Positions 47,665 to 58,801 of a DNA stretch of 64,000 bases are shown one piece after another. Source of the DNA: Diospyros lotus (taxonomy: Eukaryota > Streptophyta > Magnoliopsida > Ericales > Ebenaceae); the NCBI RefSeq assembly GCF_014633365.1, contig NC_068348.1, forward strand, positions 124,001 to 188,000. Direction: 5' to 3'. The notes under the pieces were generated by a model that worked only from the letters and a program-made list of their open reading frames with translations, was not told where the DNA came from and made no database searches. Position 1 is the stretch's first letter. Every line of letters starts with the position of its first letter. The translations under genes were made by a program, and so were the position numbers.

Positions 47665-49014
47665 TGATAAGTGTCTTTTATACACTTATTTTAGTCTATA
47701 AACTTAGCATTTATACATTTAATGAGCATGATTTCTACTTGATTTGGTTCTATATATGGTTATGTAGATGTGGAGGATGTGTTGAATACACTTGGAGCAA
47801 AAAGAGTGATTTTGGTGCATGATAGGGGTGAAATAAAGCTTGGAGGCAAGGTCAGGTATCAATGCAAAAGAAAACAAAAAGATTATCAAGAGCCAAAAAA
47901 TGGAAGATGATAAAGCAAGAGGCTAAAGAAGAAGGCTAGCGGGCCTATAGCAGAATGCATACCGCTGTAGGACCGCTTTAAGGTTTAGTTTTTGGAGCTC
48001 ACGGTCCTACAGCGGAATGCATACCGCTGTAGGACTGCTTTAGGAATTGCTATCTGGAGCTCACGGGTCTGCAGCAACAAGCATACCGCGGTAGGACCGC
48101 GGTAGCGTTCTGAACTTCAAATCAAAGCTCGATTTCGGCCCATCTCCGTCCAAATCAATGAAAAATGAGAGTTTTCACTATGCACGACTTTAATAACCTA
48201 AAAACCACTATATAAAGACTTATTTTGAAGGGTTTTGAGAGTTTTTCGGGGCATGGAAGAGAAGCGGACGAAAGATTGAAGACTCTTGGGTTGTATTTTT
48301 CTTTTCTTCTTCAATTCTTTGCTATGGATTCCAACTCTTTTCTTTTTCTTTTGATTGAGAGCATGCATAGCTAAGTGTTTATAGCTAGGGTGAATGATGA
48401 AACCTCGACTTCTAATGGTTTGATTTAAAGTTATTTGGTTTGCTATTTTCTTATCTATCCGGGTTGATTGTTTGTTATGTTTATAATGTTGTTTTGATGC
48501 TTGATCACCATTGAAACTTATTTTTGATTTGTATTGCTTTCGAGAGATTCAATACGGATTAGATATGGTAGCAAACAACGTAGGGTCCGTGATTGAATGC
48601 ATGTTTATATGTTCGAAGGTTGACTAGAGATAGTTAATCTCATATATATACATAGAACTGAATGACCATCGAGAGAGGCTTTTGGTTGTAATTGGATTAT
48701 AGATTTTCAACCTAAGATAAGGAATAGCAACACCCGAGTAATGAATAATTGAATCATAGAAGGCCGACGGTGGATTCACTAACCCTAGTGCCTTAACTTT
48801 GAGAGTTTTTGAATCAAAGAAATTGTTTTGTTTGCATCTTTTATTAGTAAACTAGTTTTTATTACAGTTGAAGTCTTTGTTAATGTGTGTGTTAGGTTAA
48901 GGTTAAATCAATTAGAGTAAACGTCAAAAGTTAGACCTCGTGGGTACGACACTCTATTCATCACTGTATTACTTGTCACGATCCGTCCACTTGCGGGATA
49001 GAATAGGCAGGACA
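47665..49014 (+). mobile_element. Solo LTR inserted in copia gag
   Basis: A 1350-bp TG...CA sequence (TGATAAGTGTC...GGCAGGACA) with perfect 5-bp duplications GCATT (47660-47664 and 49015-49019). Joining the flanks restores continuous gag reading (KFQGN then AKVKN). No internal domain is present, so it is a solo LTR left after recombination. It holds three tandem hairpin units at 47945-48110. The ending (GTACGACACTC..., ACTTGTCACGATCCGT..CACTTGCGG) is typical of a widespread plant gypsy LTR type. Confidence 0.88.
47945..48110. repeat. Three tandem 60-bp hairpin units inside the solo LTR
   Basis: Each unit carries an inverted repeat and then GGAGCTCACGG spacing. The middle unit has a perfect 12-bp stem (GTCCTACAGCGG, 48004-48015, and CCGCTGTAGGAC, 48024-48035) with loop AATGCATA. 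The first unit has two stem changes, and the third is partly rearranged around CCGCGG. Confidence 0.8.
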
Positions 49015-49019
49015 GCATT

Positions 49020-49932
49020 CCCTTGGAACTTTTCTTGTTGAATTTATCAAGCTTCATTTGCACAAATTACTCCCATGATTCTTGAGAAAATGTCTAGATT
49101 CACTCCTTGCTAAATATAGGAAAGTGTTTTAGCATCTTTTCTTCTATGTTCTTTGAGACTCTTTTATTGGTGAGATTAGCTGTTGATTCAAGTTCTACAA
49201 AGCCATCTTTTATGTATTCCCACAAATCTTGTGATCTGAAAATGGTCATATAAAGAAAAAATATTTTCGATATTTGGGATCAGTGATTCAAAAAGATAGA
49301 GAAATTCACGATGATGTCAAACATAGAATTAAGACAGATTGATTAAAATGGAGAAATGCATATGGGGTGTTATGTGATGGTAAAATCTCATTAAAACTGA
49401 AAGAAAAATTCTATAAAACAACTATAAAACCAGTCTTGTTGTATGGTTTAGAATATTAGGCAGTCAAACACTAGAATGAGCAAAAGACGAGCGTAACGGA
49501 AATGAGGATGCTAAGATGGATGTGCGGCCATACAAGAAAAGATAAAATTAAAAATGAGATTATTTGTAATAAAGTAAGAGTAGTGCCAATCAAGGAGAAG
49601 ATGGGAGGGATTAGATTAAAATAGTTTGATTATGTAAAAATGATATTAAGAGACGCTCTTGTGAGGAGAGTTGATAAAATAGAATAACTAGTCAAAAAAA
49701 GAAGTAAAGGCAGACTAAAAAGACTTTGAGAGGGATATTAAAGTTTGATATGAAATGTATGAGGCTAAATAAAGATATGACAAAAGATAAAAATACATGA
49801 AAGTTTAAAATTCATGTAATCGATCCTACATAATGGAATAAAAGCTGAATATGTTATTGTTGACACACCAATGTTCATAATATTCCCCAGTGAATAGAGG
49901 AATTGAAGGATCCTGTTGCTTGAAGAGGCCAT
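49020..49932 (-). pseudogene. Copia gag N-terminal part, split by a LINE
   Basis: Minus-strand pieces PSIPLFTGEYYEHWC (about 49912-49867) and MTIFRSQDLWEYIKDGFVELESTANLTNKRVSKNIEEKMLK-like sequence (49250 leftward) join across the LINE insertion as typical copia gag. They then run to the solo-LTR insertion point at 49019. Stops are present (for example near 49097 and in the EA-stop-stop-IQQEKF stretch). Confidence 0.75.
49251..49865 (+). mobile_element. 5'-truncated RTE-type LINE (3' end)
   Basis: The plus strand reads the C-terminal part of an RTE-clade reverse transcriptase: FRYLGSVIQKDREI, VKHRIKTD, KFYKTTIKPVLLYG, EMRMLRWMCGHTRKDKI, RLK-stop-FDYVK. Several stops are present. The tail ends in a GTTATTGTTG-type TTG repeat, as RTE elements do. 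Removing it rejoins gag (EHWC to MTIFRSQ), so this is a true insertion into the copia element. Confidence 0.82.
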
Positions 49933-49939
49933 TTGTGTA

Positions 49940-50435
49940 AACTAATACTGTGAGGCTTAAGTTAACTTTACCATTTCAGCGGCTGCACTGCTTTACTATT
50001 AGGCTTCTTTTCTTCTTCTTTTTTTCTTGCTTCTTTACGCACGCAATCCATCGACAGTGATTAGCTATCGGCAGCAAATCCGATGGTCGGTTCAATTTCC
50101 ATGCCTCTAACTCCTCAAGCCCGGTTCAGTCTCTTTCCTGTCTGTCCATCTTCCTCGTTAGCAACGGTTTTGCTTCCAATTTGCTTCAACAACAGAAACC
50201 CTCGATGGGTCTTCTTCATTTCAGCGCGACTTCTTCCTTTCTCTGATGGCATCCTAGAAATCTAAGTCCAATCAGCCTTTTTCATGCTACTCAACGCCTT
50301 GTCGGTGATGAAGGTAATCGGGTTGAGTTTCAAAGTCACCGTGTACCAGTGCTCTATTTTCTTCTATGGGTTTGGTGGTGACAGTACAACTTCCATGATT
50401 GGCTTCTCTGATCTCCTTCTTGGACTACTGCTATT
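49940..50435 (-). other. Leader region of the minus-strand copia element
   Basis: Untranslated leader between the primer-binding site and gag in the element's orientation. No conserved ORF was recognised. Confidence 0.45.
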
Positions 50436-50760
50436 GAATCGCAACAGCTACCTCCAATATGAGTTCTTCCTGTTTGTTGTGTCACACTATTCCTCTCTGA
50501 TTCTCTACTATGATACCAATTTTGTTGGAGAATATTAGGAGGTAGAGGATTTCGTGGAGCACACCAAAACTTTCTTCTCATTTTATGTATATATAATGAA
50601 TCGCAACAGTTACCTCCAATATGGGTTCTTCCTGTTTGTTGTGTCATACTATTCCTCTCCGATTCTCTACTATGATACCAATTTTGTTGGAGAATATTAG
50701 GGGGTAGAGGATTTTGTGGAGCACACCAAAACTGTCTTCTCATTTTATGTATATATATAA
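50436..50760 (-). repeat. 162-bp tandem duplication across LTR/PBS junction
   Basis: Units 50436-50597 and 50598-50760 each contain the leader (GAATCGCAACAG...), the primer-binding site complement (ATGATACCA) and the LTR edge TGTTGGAGAATATTAG...TTTTATGTATATAT. The 129-residue minus ORF (50743-50354) repeats the same peptide twice because of it. Confidence 0.85.
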
Positions 50761-50868
50761 TATATAATTATTTGAGTACATAAGAGCTAAATAAATACAT
50801 TAAATTAAATTAGACTCTTGATCTTCTCAAGATGACTCTTTGAATTACTAACTGCATGTTACGTAACA
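50685..50868 (-). repeat. 5' LTR of the minus-strand copia element
   Basis: TGTTGGAGAATATTAG...ACGTAACA, 184 bp, aligned with 43175-43357. An extra partial copy of its inner end lies at about 50523-50597 because of the tandem duplication. Confidence 0.83.
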
Positions 50869-51954
50869 TCATCATTGACTAGCAAATTTGCAAATGTTAA
50901 TTTGAAGTCAACATAAGCTGGATTGCTGGCCATGGCAATGGGAAGCTAGGTAATTAAGACGAGACCCACAGAGTTGGTGGAGTGGGGAACATGTTATCAA
51001 CACACAAATGCTAGCCCCAAAGAGAAGACTATATGTGCATTTTCTATAAGCACGCCATTCCTACTTTTCCATTTCCTTTTAGAATGAAATGCCATCATTG
51101 CACCCACGCTTCAAATCATTCCTCCCCAACCAACCCAGCTATCATATCCATGCATGTTCCACTTTTTAAAGCCTTAAACCTGGCTCCCTCCTACTTACCA
51201 CTACATCATTTAAATAAATGGATAGCTAGGGTATAGCTATATATTTATATTTAGTATGTATTTTCTTTCTTTCTTTATTTTTCTATGTACAGATACCATA
51301 TATATTCATTTTCATTTCATCAACTAAGTCAAGCATATAGCTAGGTTGAATATTACAAGACATGGATGTTGACGACTAATTGCACAACTAGTAATTAAGA
51401 TTTGGAGGGATCTAATATTAATTAACATTCAACACAAATATATGTATATAAATACCTAAATTACATTTACATCCATCGTGAAGAAGAAGTTCTTTCCCTC
51501 TAGACGGGAGAATCAATCAACAAAGGAAGTATATACATGTATAATTGCACCAAAAATGTGACGTTCTTTTAAGGATAAAATATCAACATAAATTACTTCG
51601 GAGATTAATAAATAGGTGGAAAGACTAAATTAACTTCCACAACTCCATATAACTATTGGAAAAGAAAGATGAACTTTTACTTTCTTTCAACTTCACTTTG
51701 CATTTGGGAAAGTTTCACGATCCAAGGTCCAAACTTTCCTCTGTGTAACTCCAACCTGGCTAGTCTGAATCTAGCTAACTACTACAGTAGCAAAAGTTGG
51801 GTTTTGGCCATAGATTTCTCTCCGCTGGTGCAACCAGCTCTTGCTTTAATGTCCCTGCGCACAGTCCCAGAAGAAGAAACGTGTATACATTTTGCTGATT
51901 TGTAAACATCTAGCCCTAGAAGCAAAGCTAACATCTCTCTCACTTATTCCTGAA
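50869..51954. other. Intergenic region upstream of the DUF1191 gene
   Basis: No recognised gene. It holds the promoter and 5'UTR of the downstream gene, whose transcription start cannot be set from sequence alone. Confidence 0.45.
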
Positions 51955-52899
51955 ATGTGCTCTCTATTTTCTCTCATACTACCGTTGATTCTCCTCCTTC
52001 CATTGGTTTCATTCGCACTGACGATCAAAGGCGAAGCTCAGGAGATCAAGTCAGCCCGTCTCCTTGATCTTGTCATCAGAGACTACACGTTCCACTCATA
52101 TAATAAAAAGAATTCCAGAACTGGAACATCACGTCCCGTACATCTACCAGCAAATCTTTCCGGCATAGAAGTTCACACAGCAAGGTTTCGATGCGGCAGT
52201 CTTCGAAGGTATGGTGCTAAGTTGAAGGAATTTCACTTGGGGAATGGCGTGATTGTTCATCCTTGTGTAGAAAGAGTCGTAGTAATCACGCAAAACCTTG
52301 GATCCAACTGGTCATCTATTTACTATGAGAATTATGAGTTATCCGGGTACCGACTTGTATCTCCTGTTCTAGGCTTGCTAGCCTATAATGGTGGCGATGA
52401 CGTGAACTCAAGCAACCCTTTTGAAGTTGGGATTCTGGCCGGGAGAAATCCCATTACTGTAGATTTCGGCAGCGCCGGAATTGTGAACAACGCGATGGGG
52501 GGGCTGATACCATTGTGTGCTCGCTTTGAACATGACGGGAAGATAACACTGGGAAACCAAGTGTCTGCGAACTACGTCTGTGGGGCGAAAGGGAATGGGC
52601 ACTTCGGGTTAGTGGTCGAGTCGCCGCTGGTTCCGGAGAGGAAGAAAGTGATCAGCAGATGGAAGCTAGCGATGGGGAGCTCCATAGGAGCAGCGCTGGG
52701 GGCATTCCTGCTGAGCTTGCTTCTGATTGCGCTGCTGGCAAAGGTGAAGAAGAAAGCGAGGATGGAGGAGATGGAGAGGAGGGCCTACGAGGAGGAGGCT
52801 CTGCAAGTGACAATGGTTGGCCATGTCAGAGCCCCCACGGCGACTGGCAGTCGAACGGTACCTGCGATTGAGCACGGGTACAGGCCTTCTCCTTCTTGA
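51955..52899 (+). CDS. DUF1191 single-pass membrane protein
   Basis: Single-exon gene, 314 residues, intact. N-terminal signal peptide (hydrophobic about 4-23), an extracytoplasmic domain with N-glycosylation sites at 67, 118 and 151 and cysteines at 80, 104, 188 and 209, a membrane helix at about 238-262 (SSIGAALGAFLLSLLLIALL) and a short basic-then-acidic cytoplasmic tail. The blocks LPANLSGI, RFRCGSLRRYG, NLGSNWSSIYY, SPVLGLLAYN, KKKARMEEMERRAYEEEALQ and MVGHVRAPTA are hallmarks of the plant DUF1191 family, whose function is unknown. An upstream in-frame ATG (51892) would put 21 non-hydrophobic residues before the signal peptide, so 51955 is preferred. Confidence 0.95.
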   Translation: MCSLFSLILPLILLLPLVSFALTIKGEAQEIKSARLLDLVIRDYTFHSYNKKNSRTGTSRPVHLPANLSGIEVHTARFRCGSLRRYGAKLKEFHLGNGVIVHPCVERVVVITQNLGSNWSSIYYENYELSGYRLVSPVLGLLAYNGGDDVNSSNPFEVGILAGRNPITVDFGSAGIVNNAMGGLIPLCARFEHDGKITLGNQVSANYVCGAKGNGHFGLVVESPLVPERKKVISRWKLAMGSSIGAALGAFLLSLLLIALLAKVKKKARMEEMERRAYEEEALQVTMVGHVRAPTATGSRTVPAIEHGYRPSPS

Positions 52900-53870
52900 T
52901 CTCTGTTTTTTTCTTTTCTTTCTTTTTTTTTTCAATATTCTTTTTGTAAGATCAATTAATTAGCTGGACAAATTAATTAATGGTTTTGGTTGATTACTAG
53001 TACTATAATTCAAATTGAACCCAGACTCGACGATTATCTTGTTTAATTACGAGATCTTGAGTTTTAATTTGCTCTTTTTTTTCGGTTTATATTTTTTTAA
53101 TTGATTGGTACAATTTTACTTTCATACATTGAACATGTTTTTTATTTTTTAGATATTTCAAAAAATCTAAATGGATTAACGGCAAAGAAATTAAGTGCAA
53201 TAATAAAATTTGTAATGCCAAGAAAAGTTGTTATAAATGTTTGATTGGGTTCTGTTTTTATACCAAACCTTAGAATGCTAAATATTTCTTTAATTTCCTA
53301 ATAATAATAATAATAAACCTGTCTGCAACCCTACTGTTTGACCGAGAGGACATAATTAGGGTGAGGAAAAGATCCGAGGATTGCTGTGTGTTGGCTTTAT
53401 GATCAACACTCCTCCTCCAACACATGAATGGCTCGGAAGGAAGAATGTCCTTATCAACTCCTCCAATGCGTAAAGTGAGCAGCAAGGATCAAGCATCCAA
53501 TGCGACTCGAAGAGAGCAACCAACAAAATTGATGTTTGACTTTGTCCATCAAATTAAAAGGAGCTCGTGAATTTTGAGAAGAAAGCCACAAGCATCTGAA
53601 TCTTCAACTAGATTGTTACGTAGCCCGCAATGCATAAGTTTTGTTTTCTCCAGTCTCCCTTCAATAAAATTCAAGGTTTGATATTTGCTAAAATTTGGAG
53701 TGTTTACTCCATTCGGCCAACAAAAATGTTAATTAATTGCTTCTTGTTCATATGGCATGACAAAATTATCAAAATGCTTCTCTAAAGAATGTAATCTAAT
53801 ATTATTTTTCCATAAATGTAATCTAATATTACCACGTATCCTAGAATTATGCTAATAATGTGATGACACT
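52900..53870. other. 3' flank of the DUF1191 gene and unassigned spacer
   Basis: T-rich probable 3'UTR (52905-52950), then a short AAT microsatellite (53300-53317). No further gene was recognised. Confidence 0.45.
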
Positions 53871-54174
53871 CATTCTTCTTTCGGAGTTTGATTATTAACT
53901 TGAGTTATTATAGTGTCGAAGACTATATCAAGGGACCTAGCCCCATGTCATTTTCTTACAAGTGTAGTCCCCAAGGAGTTAATCTCGAGGTACAAGTCTC
54001 TATGTCCAAATCTCGAGATAACATGTGGTGATTAGCCTTACTTCCCATCATCTTTGGCGCCCAACTTGGGGCTAATCTATTCTTGCCTTTGCTTGCCTCA
54101 TCTTACCTACTTTTCACCTGTCAATCTCATCATTCCTAGACATGATCCATCTTGCAGTCAAGTAAGGGGTACCA

Positions 54175-57052
54175 TGTAATACCCGAGAAATCCTTAAGGG
54201 TATAAATGAAATTTTATGAAGGACATAAATAAAATTTTTAAAAAAATGAGGCTATAGGGTACACTATCGCAGTTTTAAGTGATTGAATCGTCTGAAAGGA
54301 GTACCCCGGACCCTAGATAATTAAGGAAAATGTAATGGTATTGATGAGTAATACGAGTTAAGATTTTAGGCATTAAAAGAAATTGGATCAGGAACAGTTT
54401 TCGATACAACTGTCGACCAGGCTGAGAAAATTAAATTGATGTAGGGAATATCCGAAAAGTCAATGGAGAGTCTTGGGGACTTAGATTTTATATATGAAAC
54501 AACCCTTGAGTGATTTCGGGTTGAAACAAATGGATTTAAGGTTAAAATGACCAACCTGGCCAAAGTGCAATTTTTTAATTTTGCCCGAGGGAGGTCAAAA
54601 GATGAATTTTTCTAGAGATTCAAGGATGAAATGAAGAGTACTAAACTTATGGGCCTTAGTGGTATTGTTGGAAAGATTAGGGACCTCAAGGAAAGGGGCA
54701 AACTGATGTTAGAAATTAGTTAGGGGTCAAAGTGTAATAAATGGAAACTGGGTAGTGTGAACACAAGCCAAAAACGGTCGTCGCACTGCCACCGCACATG
54801 GCCACCATTTTCGTCAATGGGACGGCCAAGGGAGGCCTGGGAGAGGTGGTATACGGCGCAAGGAGGCTTAGGGGCCAAGCCTTAGCCTCTGATTGGTTGC
54901 AAAATAGCCGAAATTTTGCTATAAATAGCATGGGTTTTGGCCAAAAGTTTACACACAAATTGCTCACGATTGAGGGTGAATCGAAGAGAGTGGATAGAGG
55001 GCTTTTGATCCTTGTGTTAAGGGGAGAAAATCTGGAGCTTTTGGTGCAGATTAGTGTTCGTTTGGTGGTTGTTCGAGCTTGGCCAGAAAGCTTGAGGTGA
55101 ACGCCTCCGCCGCACCTGCAACTCGCGATTTGGGGCGTTTTCCAGTGGTGTTTCGGTCTACCAGTGGTGCCATTGTGATCGACTAAGGAAGGGATTCAAG
55201 AGGGTGGGCTTCGCTTGGCCATCGGAGCAGTCATTGACGGCCGGATCTAAAGAAGAAGAACGATGCGTGGTTGCATGCACCATCCTTCACGTATATCCAC
55301 ATGTAGGGCGCGTGACATAGGGGTATTTTTGGAATTTTATATCAATATTTCCCTTAAATTATTTTAGGATTTATTGTGTTGAAAAAATTGAAAAAAATGT
55401 CTGAGGAGATAATTATTTTAGAATTATCGAGGTGAAAATTAGGAGAAAAATGGAGAAAATTATAGAAAAATTGAGAAAAAATAGATTTTGATGCTCTTTA
55501 ATTAAATATGATGTTTAGGGAGTATTGTGGCTTAAGGTTGAGTATAAGTTCAAGTGTTTGAAATTTGACACGCAAACTGAGGTCGTACACGAGGATCGAG
55601 GCAATCTGAATATTTTCGAGGTGAGTGTTATACCTAGAAACTTGGTTTTAACCTGTGAGTGGTTCTCCCCCCAAACTTGTTTACTATGAGTGTTTCTACC
55701 CTAAAACTTGGTATTTGTGCTACTTAAATGTGTTGAGCTTTGATGAAAAACAGTTTTATTGCATGCGAACGGTAACCGGTGACGGTTGGTTTTATGAGGG
55801 AGGTTCATCCCTAAACGTTTTGTACTTGTGCATTGCTTTTTATAAAATTGTTGTTTATATGATGCATTGAATTGTGAAATGTGGCATTGTCTTGCGTTTT
55901 GTGATTGTTCATATGGAATATCAGCCTAAAATGTTGTCTGGATAGTATAGCCATAATTCTCCAAGGGCATGACGAAATAATAGGGGTATCTTGTGCTGGT
56001 GTACATGCCAAGATAGCTGCCTTGGTTTTTGTGCAGAACCGTTTGGTTAGGAAAGTTGCACTAGGATGACTAGATGGTCCATATGAGATTTGAGTTGCAT
56101 AATCATGCGTTTTGTGTTGTTCGTATGGAATGTCAACCTAAAATATTGTCTGGATAGTGTAGCCATAATTCTCTAAGGGTGTGACGGAATAATAGGGGTA
56201 TCTTATGCTGGTGTGCATGCCGGGATAGCTGCCTTGGTTTTCGTGCCAGGCCGTTTGGTCAGGGAAGTTGCACTAGGATGACTAAGTGGTCCATATGAGT
56301 TTTAGTTGAGATTGTGTAGTGGTTCTTGGATGCTTAGAGTGAGAACGTAATCTCCGACGTAAATGTGGTGAGTTGGGTTCTTGCGTTGATGTGACCCTCC
56401 TGGGTCGGGAGTTGGAAACGATTGTTTTCGAGATGTTAGGGAGATGCATTAACCTTGCACTCTTAAGCTAGAACCGCATCGTGTCGATGTGTCGGTATGG
56501 TGGCATGACTTCTAGAGAGATTGTTTTTTTCCCGTGGTAGGGTTAAGTGCTGTGGGATTCTCTTAGGCTAGGGCTTGCCGGGTTGTGTTGGTTTATTTCA
56601 TGTCTTGCATACATTCATGAAAACATGTTTTTGAACTCTCACTTAAATGATTCATCATCTAATATGGACTTTGTCCCTAGAATATTCAAACGTTCTAGGT
56701 GAAGGCAGCGGTGAGAAAGGAAAAGGGATCATCGAGAAGTAACGGTGATTAGTGGATAACTTATAATATGTCGCTTTCAATTTTGTAGTTTATTTTGAGA
56801 ACGTCATGTAAGCGTTGGTTTGACTTTATATTATAAATAAAGTGGTTTCGATTATGTCTATTAAGGTTTCGATCTAGCTTCCGCATTTGAGGTGATGTAC
56901 CTGTCTTAGTTTATTAATGGTTCATAGTTGATATACTAAGAAGGTGTAACGGGATCTTCGGGGAACGATTTTGTGTTGGGTATCCGTTGGAAGAAAATCT
57001 ATATCCCTGGAATCTTAAGTTACCTAACGCCTTGGGAAGGCGGGGGGTTACA
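54175..57052 (+). mobile_element. Solo LTR of the TGTAAYACCC family
   Basis: Starts TGTAATACCCGAG and ends GGGGGGTTACA, 2878 bp. Flanking 5-mers are TACCA (54170-54174) and TATCA (57053-57057), a target duplication with one change. TATA box CTATAAATAG at about 54919. It has the family's U3 block near its start and a 200-bp tandem duplication (about 55893-56105 and 56106-56305). No primer-binding site or internal domain follows, so it is a solo LTR. Confidence 0.75.
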
Positions 57053-58700
57053 TATCAACTCAAACAACCAACTGCCCCTAAAAAACCCTCTTCCACATTC
57101 ATATTGGTTAGCTTTCCTAGAGAAACAGATGCAACAACTCACATAGTTACTTGGGAGATACATTCTTCAGTTTGAGCTTCAATGCAATGAAGAGTAGCAT
57201 TGGACCGAGCAATAACACCAGGACAAGCAACACCACCAGGAGGAGCAACACCAATAAAATGAGTGACATGAGTAGGAAGATCAATAGGAGAACCGAGATT
57301 CTCAACACTTCAAGCAGGAGCAATGTTACTTGGAAGAGAAAGCCTCGTGTTATTTCCCTTTGTGAGAAAATGAGACCCTACAAGAAAAACAACTTAGGTT
57401 CATAGAGAAGCAAATAGCTTAGTTGTAGAAGAATAGGGGAGATCGTCGATATCCCTAGCCTTAATTAGCCCTTGAGCTAAGCAATAGTGGTGGAGGTCCC
57501 ACCAAAAAAATTTATGTATCCCAACCATTAAGTTATATGATGGGACTAGCGACACTTGTGACCATGTGGATCTCTTCTTGTCTCACATGTTAGTCCAAGT
57601 TGAGTCAAACACAATGTGGTGTCACACCTTCTCAACTACGTTGGAAGGGCATGCCAAAACATGGTACTCTAGCCTCTCACACCGCTCTATCCACAATTAA
57701 GAAGAATTAAAGAAATATTTCCTCACCCATTATGCAATCCTAAAGTGCCATCAAAAGTCCTCCACGACCCTTGTTAACATCAAACAAAACTCAAGTTAGT
57801 CACTAAAAGATTTTGTGGCCTGATTTAATGAGAAAAAGTCTTTAACTATTGAAGATTTCAACCAACAGACTGCAATGGTAGCTTTTCAAAATGGCCTAAA
57901 GGCGGGGTCCTTTGCTCTATCCCTAACAAAGACCCCACCTTAAACTTTTACGGAGACCCTCACTCTAGCTAACAAAAAATATTAATGTTGAGGAAATGGT
58001 GAAGGTCAAACCAGTTGAGTAACCTAAGAAGAAAGAAAATGAGAAGAACAAACAGGCTACAAAGCTTAAGCCCAATAAGCACAAAGGAAGGGCTCACAAT
58101 CGCTTGTGTCCAAGTAACACCCATTGAAGCGTAGTTAGCTACGCTTCCCTCAATGCTAGCCGAGCTAAGATCCTCATGTTCTTAGAAGGAAAGGATTATT
58201 TGCAAAGACCCCCCACCTCGATGCAAGCTCTCCCTCATGGGCATAATAGGAAATATTATCACTTTCACAAGGATCATGGGCATGATACTAAGGATTGCCA
58301 ACATCTTAAGGATGAAATCCAAGAGTTGATCAACCACGATCATCTCCATGACTTCGTGGTTCTGGAAAGGTGTTCACACTAGTCCAAATATGATAGAAGA
58401 AAAAGTTGATCCAAACACTGAACGCATAGGGGCAAACAATCCCAAAGTCAAATGCCTCTTAGGAAGAAGGGAAACACCTCTATAAGATCTCAAGTAGCCA
58501 TTGATCTTGCACACACTAGTGATAGGAGTTGTACCCAAGGGCTATGTTAAACCAAAGTAAAGAGAACCCTGAGCTAAATAGTCAAGTTCTAAGTGATCAA
58601 AAAATGAAGAGATTATCTCATTCTCAAATGAAGACCTCCCAACTCACTAAGTTATAATGACCCCTAGTTATCTCTGTCAAATTGAGAAAATGGGAACTCA
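57053..58700 (+). pseudogene. Tat/Ogre-type gag, decayed
   Basis: From 57521 the frame reads the retrotrans_gag domain: TIKLYDGTSDTCDHVDLF, TFSTTLEGHAKTWYSSL, ELKKYFLTHYA, SLKDFVA, FNEKKSLTIEDFNQQTAMVAFQNGLK, broken by several stops. A zinc-knuckle-like block follows at about 58251-58298 (YYHFHKDHGHDTKDC), where the first Cys of the usual YC.FH..HGHDT..C is replaced. Downstream to about 58700 are traces of the linker toward protease. It does not encode a working product. Confidence 0.75.
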
Positions 58701-58801
58701 GACGGATCTTAGTAGACCTCAACAGTTTCAAAAAGATTCTTTACAAGAAGACATTTCCTAACAATAGGCTATAAGATAGAGCAGCTTAGGCTAGCCCGAG
58801 T

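Larger units (their letters stand above)
43175..50868 (-). mobile_element. Ty1/copia element with short LTRs, minus strand, heavily interrupted
   Basis: Short direct LTRs of 183-184 bp (43175-43357 and 50685-50868) flank a minus-strand gag-PR-IN-RT-RNaseH order. A degenerate primer-binding site (minus strand TGGTATCATAG, near 50669-50680) and a polypurine tract (minus strand AAGGGGAGTA, 43358-43367) fit this orientation. It contains a solo LTR, a LINE 3' end, a probable MITE and a tandem duplication. Flanking 5-mers do not match, so the target duplication has been lost or the left edge has changed. Confidence 0.85.
53880..58801 (+). mobile_element. Decayed Tat/Ogre-type gypsy 5' region, interrupted
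   Basis: The TTGAGTTATTATAGTGTCGAAG block (about 53900-53921) resembles the conserved end part of Tat LTRs. TTTGGCGCCCAACTTGGGG (54053-54071) resembles the primer-binding and leader region of this lineage. A gag pseudogene follows after a nested solo LTR (54175-57052). The element is cut on the right at 58802 by a CACTA end. The left edge is unclear. Confidence 0.6.

Noticed and set aside
52659..52935. 70- and 89-residue ORFs overlapping the DUF1191 gene end
   Set aside because: Shadow frames of the conserved transmembrane and tail coding sequence.
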